Assembly (NCBI GenBank): GCA_021791875.1
Contig: JAJYVU010000004.1
Coordinates: 60,609 to 124,608 of the forward strand
DNA length: 64,000 nucleotides
Direction of reading: 5' to 3'
DNA from: Acidobacteriota bacterium
GTDB lineage: Bacteria > Acidobacteriota > Terriglobia > Terriglobales > Acidobacteriaceae
Numbering within the stretch: position 1 is the stretch's first letter; each line of letters begins with the position of its first letter. Of the stretch, positions 59,312 through 64,000 are shown piece by piece. Made by a program: the position numbers and the translations under genes. The notes beneath the pieces are model-generated. The model was not told where the DNA came from, ran no database searches, and saw only the letters and a list, made by a program, of their open reading frames with translations.

Positions 59312-62300
59312 TCAGAAAATCAGCCGCATGATCAGTTCGATCTGCCGGTCCGCGTACGTTCGGCTGCTGTTCGCATTGGTCACGGTCCCGAACTGAGCGT
59401 GCCCATTCGCCCCGCTCAAGAATGTCAGGTCCGCCGTGCCCGTGCTCGTCTTCACGCCCTTCAGGTCATAACCCATCGTCTCAATGCGCGTCACGTTGCG
59501 GTGATTCAGCACATTCGCAGCATCCGCCTCAAAAACAAGCGACGCCCTCTCGCTCAGAGTAAACTTCTTGCCCATCCGCAGATTCGCGCTGAACGTCCCC
59601 GGATACCGGAACGTATTCCGCCCGATCTGCGGCAGCCATTTCCCGCCGCCAGAGCCATTTAGCCCTGAACCCAGCCCGCTGATCGCAATCGGCATGCCCG
59701 TAATCACTCCCGGCAGCGCCCTCTGCACGCAATCGCTCCCCGACTGCAGCCACTCCTCGTACGAGCAGCTCATGCTTGGCACCGTGCCCGAAACCCGCAT
59801 CGTATACGGCCGTCCGCTGCGCACATTTCCCGTCATTGCCATCGTGTAGCCGTCCACCACGTTCGCCAGCCATCCCTCGGCATGCCACGGCTCGTGTAGC
59901 ACCAGGCCCCCCGTCAGCCTATCGCGAATGTCCTCGTTCGATGTCCCGTGGTCCAGCGCCAGGTTCGCCGGGTCCAGAACGTTCCATTGCCCCCGGTACG
60001 CCTGCCCATATGGATTGCCATCCACCGCATGCGCATACCGGTACCCCAGCGTCAGCGCCATCGAATGCGGCAGCCTCCCCACCAGCGAGAAGCCCACAGC
60101 CTGGTAGCGCGCGCTGGCGTTGCTCTCCATCGCCGCCATCTGCTGGTACTTCGAATTCAGCCGCCGGTAGTAAAACTTCGACGTATACGTCACCGGCAGC
60201 GGCCCCATCTTTTCCGGATCGATCACCGAATACGAAATCGTGCCCGTGTGCGTCAGGTCGATATTCTGGTCCACGATTCGCGGCAACTGGCTCGCAAAGC
60301 TTCCCCAGTAACTTAGCGTGAGTTCCACGTGCCGCCCCACCGACTGCTCCACGGAAAACTGCACCTGTTCCGCCCGCGGATGCTGAAATCCACTCGCGAA
60401 GTAGGTCGCATCCGGCTGCACCTGCAAATCCGGGTGCGGGCTGAACACAAACGGAAACTGCGGCGCGCCCACATCCAGCGGCTTGAAAAGATAAATCCTC
60501 TGCGCGTCCGCCGCGCCTGTCTGCGTCAGCGCCGCCAGCACGCTCGTATTCGGAATCCTCCCATAAAAAATCCCGAACCCTCCACGCACCACAGTCGTCC
60601 GGCCCGTCCGGTTCCCGCTCCACGGCAGCTCCCACGCAAACCCCACACGCGGACTCAAATTCCCCTCTGACGGCAGCACTGCTGTCGGCGGAATATCCGG
60701 ATTCACCAGCGTCGCATTTGGTGTCGGCAGCTTCTCGAAGTCGTAGCGCGCGCCCATTGCCACCGTCAGGCTCGGCCTCACCTTGATGGTGTCGGTCGCA
60801 AATCCCGCATAGTCCGCTGTGTCGAACGAGAAGTCCGTCGGCCCCGTCGTCTGCCGGAACGTCGACCAGCACGGCAAATTTCCTGAGCCCGTCTTCGACG
60901 CATCGCAGTGATTCGGCGCCAGCAGATCCGCCACAAACGCCTCCTTCGACGTGTACCGGTAAGCCCCCGTCGCATACTCCAGCCCGCTCGTGTGGTCGCG
61001 CACATAGTCCAGCGCATACCCCACGTCGATCTGGTTTCGCCCATGCACCCACGTCAGCGTGTCCGCCGCTTCCTGCCGCAGCTCTTCCGGATACGCCGGC
61101 CGGTTCAGCGACGAAGGTGTGCCAAATTTGAAGCCCCCGCTGCCGCTCGCCACGCCGATCTCCGGCGGCACGCCAAATGGATTCTTCGCAAACTGCTCTT
61201 CAAACGCCGTCGGCGAATCCGCCATCTCGCTCTCAAGATCGTGCGCATGCGTATATCGCAGCTCGTTCAGTAGATTCGGTGTCAAAAACGTGTTCAAACT
61301 GGCTGAAACCGCATCCAGCCGCAGGGTCCTCGTTCCAAAGCTGCCAACACCCCACGTCTCGGTCGGCGCCGATCGCATCCCGTTCCGTGCGTCCAGTCGC
61401 ACCAAATCGTAACCAGCAGTGATACGATTCCGGTCGTCGATCTTCCAGTCGAACCGCGGAAACGCAATCGTCTGCCGCGTCGTGCGCGCCACCGGACCCA
61501 GCAGCGCCGTCAGTTGATCCAGCGTCTGCGTATAGTCCTGCTGCGTCTGCCCCAGCGAAACCGCCGCTGCCCCGCCCGCGCCCAGCCGGCCGGCCAGCGT
61601 CTGCAGCTGGCTCGCCGTCAATGGAGCAAAAAACTTCGCCGGCTTGCTCGGCACCGCCATGCCCGGAAAATTCCGCGTCAGTTCATCCACTTGCGCAAAC
61701 CACTGACCGCGCCCCTTCGCAATCGCTCCGCCCAGCTCCAGCCCATACTGCATCCGCCGATCCGGCGGCTCGTACGGAGTCGTGACAAAACTCCCGCCCG
61801 GCGTCTCTGTCGTCAGCGTCGTAAATGCGTTCTGGCTGCCCCACGCCTTGTCACGATCCTCCGCGAACACCTGCCCGTGCAGCCGTGTGTCCCCGCTCCG
61901 GCGCTCCGGCGCTATCAGCTCGTCCGTATCCGCGGCCCCACCCGGACTCTGTCCCTCTAGCAAATCGGTGTTCCCACTCGCATCTCGCGCCGGTTCAAAC
62001 TCGCTCAGATCCTGCGCCGCGCTCTCCGCCTCATCTGCATTTGCCTCGCCAGCGGTCTCCGAAGTTGTCGCCGGATTGGTTACATTTCTTTGTTCCGGAA
62101 CAAACGCCTCTGCCAGCTCCTTGAGCTTGGCGTCTTTTCCCTGCTCTCGGGCCGTTGGCGCAACTTCCGCCGCCTGCAACCTCCGCGCACCTGCGCCCTC
62201 CGGCTCATAAAGCGAACCCACCGGCGGCAAATCATCGCGGGAACTCGTCTGCACCCCTTGCATCGGAACCTCGGCAATATTCGCCGTCACCGTCCCATGC

Positions 62301-63064
62301 GCCGTAGCCACCGTTACCCGCGCATGCACCTTCGCGGGTTGCGGAAGGCCGCGCGCCCCATCCTCCGCCATGCGAACCGCGGAATGAGACACCGTCGCTC
62401 TCTGCAGCTCCGCTCGCTGGCTGTTGAGCGCCTTTGCACTGGCCGCGTCATCGCTCGCCAGTGGACGCGAAGGCTCAAACGCCATCCACGCCACCGCCTC
62501 GCTCGGCTGCCTCACCGCTGCCATCTGCGCGCGCTGCGCCTGCGGCGAAGCCGCGATTGCCCGGACGGCCAGTCCCGGCGTAGCCGCGTTTGCCCGGACG
62601 GCCAGTCCCGGCGAAGCCGCGATCTTCGGGTGCGGGTGCCCCACATCTCGATTTTTTGATGTGGGATGGGATATCCCCGCCAGCTGCATACCTGCCGGCT
62701 TGCTGCGCTCACCTGCGGCAAGCATCAGCCTCGGAGCCACCTCCGCCTGTCTCCCCGCGCTCACTTCCACGCCGCCTTCTCGCCACGACGCAAACCCGGC
62801 TGCCTCCACATCAATCGAGTAATTTCCCGGAGCCAACTGTGGCAGCAGAAAACGGCCCTGCCCATCGGTGTGCACCTCATACGTCGTGCCGGTGCCCATC
62901 TCTTCAATTTCCAGCCGTGCATGCTCTACCGGCGCGCCGTCGCCGTCCAGGATCTGGCCTGTCATCGACCCGCCGTTCTGCCACTGCGCGCGCGCGGACA
63001 CGCTCGCCCCCGCCCACAGCAGGGCGCAAAGCATCATCGCGCGAAAGCCAGTTCGCCGGCTCAC
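59312..63064 (-). CDS. TonB-dependent receptor, Oar-like (1250 aa), with repeat insertion
   Basis: It starts at GTG 63064 with GGAGAG upstream and has a signal peptide ending VSARAQ. CarboxypepD_reg: [62 protein letters not shown] (about 33-95). Residues about 100-390 are a long low-complexity Ala/Glu region absent from the two other receptors; it includes a palindrome-derived segment and a twofold 11-aa repeat (about 130-172). The plug and barrel follow, ending [12 protein letters not shown]. Ligand unknown. The low-complexity linker makes this the longest receptor here. Confidence 0.9.
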   Translation of the reverse strand: MSRRTGFRAMMLCALLWAGASVSARAQWQNGGSMTGQILDGDGAPVEHARLEIEEMGTGTTYEVHTDGQGRFLLPQLAPGNYSIDVEAAGFASWREGGVEVSAGRQAEVAPRLMLAAGERSKPAGMQLAGISHPTSKNRDVGHPHPKIAASPGLAVRANAATPGLAVRAIAASPQAQRAQMAAVRQPSEAVAWMAFEPSRPLASDDAASAKALNSQRAELQRATVSHSAVRMAEDGARGLPQPAKVHARVTVATAHGTVTANIAEVPMQGVQTSSRDDLPPVGSLYEPEGAGARRLQAAEVAPTAREQGKDAKLKELAEAFVPEQRNVTNPATTSETAGEANADEAESAAQDLSEFEPARDASGNTDLLEGQSPGGAADTDELIAPERRSGDTRLHGQVFAEDRDKAWGSQNAFTTLTTETPGGSFVTTPYEPPDRRMQYGLELGGAIAKGRGQWFAQVDELTRNFPGMAVPSKPAKFFAPLTASQLQTLAGRLGAGGAAAVSLGQTQQDYTQTLDQLTALLGPVARTTRQTIAFPRFDWKIDDRNRITAGYDLVRLDARNGMRSAPTETWGVGSFGTRTLRLDAVSASLNTFLTPNLLNELRYTHAHDLESEMADSPTAFEEQFAKNPFGVPPEIGVASGSGGFKFGTPSSLNRPAYPEELRQEAADTLTWVHGRNQIDVGYALDYVRDHTSGLEYATGAYRYTSKEAFVADLLAPNHCDASKTGSGNLPCWSTFRQTTGPTDFSFDTADYAGFATDTIKVRPSLTVAMGARYDFEKLPTPNATLVNPDIPPTAVLPSEGNLSPRVGFAWELPWSGNRTGRTTVVRGGFGIFYGRIPNTSVLAALTQTGAADAQRIYLFKPLDVGAPQFPFVFSPHPDLQVQPDATYFASGFQHPRAEQVQFSVEQSVGRHVELTLSYWGSFASQLPRIVDQNIDLTHTGTISYSVIDPEKMGPLPVTYTSKFYYRRLNSKYQQMAAMESNASARYQAVGFSLVGRLPHSMALTLGYRYAHAVDGNPYGQAYRGQWNVLDPANLALDHGTSNEDIRDRLTGGLVLHEPWHAEGWLANVVDGYTMAMTGNVRSGRPYTMRVSGTVPSMSCSYEEWLQSGSDCVQRALPGVITGMPIAISGLGSGLNGSGGGKWLPQIGRNTFRYPGTFSANLRMGKKFTLSERASLVFEADAANVLNHRNVTRIETMGYDLKGVKTSTGTADLTFLSGANGHAQFGTVTNANSSRTYADRQIELIMRLIF
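62553..62618 (-). repeat. 33-bp tandem repeat, two copies, inside the third TonB receptor gene
   Basis: Unit 1 (62553-62585) and unit 2 (62586-62618) differ at two bases. Both encode an 11-aa unit PGLAVRA-x-AA-x. It keeps the frame. Confidence 0.85.
62640..62665. repeat. Palindromic stem-loop inserted in frame in the third TonB receptor gene
   Basis: CCCACATC-N10-GATGTGGG is a perfect 8-bp stem with a T-rich loop, embedded in a coding region of different composition. It encodes [11 protein letters not shown]. It adjoins the 33-bp repeats. Confidence 0.8.
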
Positions 63065-63206
63065 TTGCTCTCTCCGTCACAACACTGGTTCGCGGTTTTT
63101 CGCGCAGCTCTCATCCGGTGCGTCGTTCAAAACCGGCTCATTTCCAGGCGCAAATTCTGGGTTTTGTGTTTCGAGCTTAGCCAATTGGCTACACTCAAAG
63201 GAGCAA

Positions 63207-64000
63207 ATGTTTATCGACGAAGCCAAAATCCGGGTCAAAGCCGGTGACGGTGGTAACGGCTGCATGGCCTTCCGCCGCGAAAAATTCGTTCCGCGCGGCG
63301 GGCCCTCCGGTGGTGACGGCGGACGCGGCGGCGACATCATCATGGAATCCACCCAGCGCCACAACACCCTCATGTACTTCCGCTACAACCCGCTCCACCG
63401 CGCCGAGCGCGGCGAGCACGGCATGGGCTCCAACTGCACCGGCCGCGACGGCCACGACATCGTCCTCAAAGTCCCCGTCGGCACCCTCGTCTTCAATGAC
63501 GATTCCGGCGAGCTCATCCACGACTTCCAGCATCCCGACGAGCGCGTCATCATCGCCCACGGCGGTCGCGGTGGGCGCGGCAACCAGCACTTCGCCACCT
63601 CCACCCACCAGGCTCCCCGCGAGCACGAAATGGGCTACCCCGGCGAAGAATTCTCCCTCCGCCTCGAGCTCAAGGTCCTCGCCGACGTCGGCATTGTCGG
63701 CTACCCCAACGTCGGCAAGTCCACGCTCATCTCGCGCATCTCCGCCGCCAAACCCAAAATCGCCGACTACCCCTTCACCACCCTCGAGCCCAATCTCGGC
63801 GTCGTCACCGTCGGCGAAGCTCCCTATGAGCAATCCTTTGTCGTTGCCGACATTCCCGGCCTCATCGAGGGCGCGCACCAGGGCGCCGGCCTCGGTGACC
63901 GCTTCCTGCGCCACGTCGAGCGCACCCACCTCCTCGTCCACCTCGTCGATGTCTCTGATGCCAGCGGCCGTCCCGACCCCGTCGCTGACTTCCGCACCAT
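63207..64000 (+). CDS. obg: GTPase Obg/CgtA (3' partial)
   Basis: The frame is open from ATG 63207 (AAGGAG upstream) to the window end; 264 codons are seen. The Gly-rich Obg fold ([33 protein letters not shown], residues 10-45) is followed by the G domain with P-loop [11 protein letters not shown], switch [13 protein letters not shown] and the Walker B motif [26 protein letters not shown]. It is an essential GTPase for 50S assembly and stress control. The end of the G domain and C-terminus lie beyond the window. Confidence 0.97.
   Translation, partial: MFIDEAKIRVKAGDGGNGCMAFRREKFVPRGGPSGGDGGRGGDIIMESTQRHNTLMYFRYNPLHRAERGEHGMGSNCTGRDGHDIVLKVPVGTLVFNDDSGELIHDFQHPDERVIIAHGGRGGRGNQHFATSTHQAPREHEMGYPGEEFSLRLELKVLADVGIVGYPNVGKSTLISRISAAKPKIADYPFTTLEPNLGVVTVGEAPYEQSFVVADIPGLIEGAHQGAGLGDRFLRHVERTHLLVHLVDVSDASGRPDPVADFRT

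Noticed and set aside
1..64000. CRISPR array, insertion sequence or prophage
   Set aside because: No regularly spaced direct repeats, no transposase or integrase frame and no phage genes were found on either strand.

Overview
The window is GC-rich chromosomal DNA from a Gram-negative, saccharolytic heterotroph. It carries three very large Oar-like TonB-dependent receptors with an N-terminal carboxypeptidase-regulatory-like domain, several secreted glycoside hydrolases and a tonB-exbB-exbD-exbD operon next to yajC-secD-secF. This combination is typical of Acidobacteriota (Terriglobia/Acidobacteriaceae). That assignment is inference from gene content only, because no rRNA or other taxonomic marker is present.

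Layout. 1-3.0 kb: a partial TMTC-like membrane transferase with TPRs, convergent with a DPM1-like GT2. 3.3-7.8 kb: divergent GH29 fucosidase and GH78 rhamnosidase around a shared inverted repeat. 8.0-14.6 kb: a small secreted protein, then a tripartite RND efflux operon in the order OMF-RND-MFP. 14.7-25.4 kb: a nitric-oxide and iron-sulfur stress block holding quinol NO reductase, an NnrS-like protein, a Crp/Fnr regulator, Ric, a radical SAM/SPASM protein, a hemerythrin, and an operon of 2-oxoacid dehydrogenase E1 alpha, E1 beta and a membrane polyferredoxin. 25.5-35.6 kb: a DUF1593 protein, rlmB, an M1-like pseudo-peptidase, a SurA-type PPIase, a DsbA-like lipoprotein, biotin carboxylase and its biotin carrier, and a TPR lipoprotein. 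35.8-42.1 kb: exbD2, exbD1, exbB, tonB, secF, secD, yajC. 42.1-44.7 kb: an accessory patch with a HipA-like kinase and an orphan ORF. 44.7-57.2 kb: carbohydrate uptake genes, with two TonB receptors, a GH39, a LacI regulator and a GH144-like enzyme. 57.8-64 kb: a pseudo-receiver, tgt, a third TonB receptor and the start of obg.

Three patterns tie the window together. (1) A 14-bp FNR-geometry palindrome, GTGAC-N4-GTCAC, lies about 54-64 bp upstream of qNOR, nnrS, the crp/ric divergent pair and the E1/polyferredoxin operon. The local Crp/Fnr protein has a matching R-E-x-x-S-R recognition helix, which suggests a compact NO-responsive regulon. (2) Five intergenic elements of 110-116 bp share AGAGC(A/G)-type inverted ends and each has a hairpin exactly at its centre. 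They look like an undescribed family of long palindromic repeats, and three of them start at the stop codon of the gene before. (3) Other repeat-based structure includes inverted heptad arrays between secD and secF, an in-frame palindrome plus 33-bp tandem repeat inside a TonB receptor, and GC-rich hairpins in three of the four spacers of the tonB-exb-TPR cluster.
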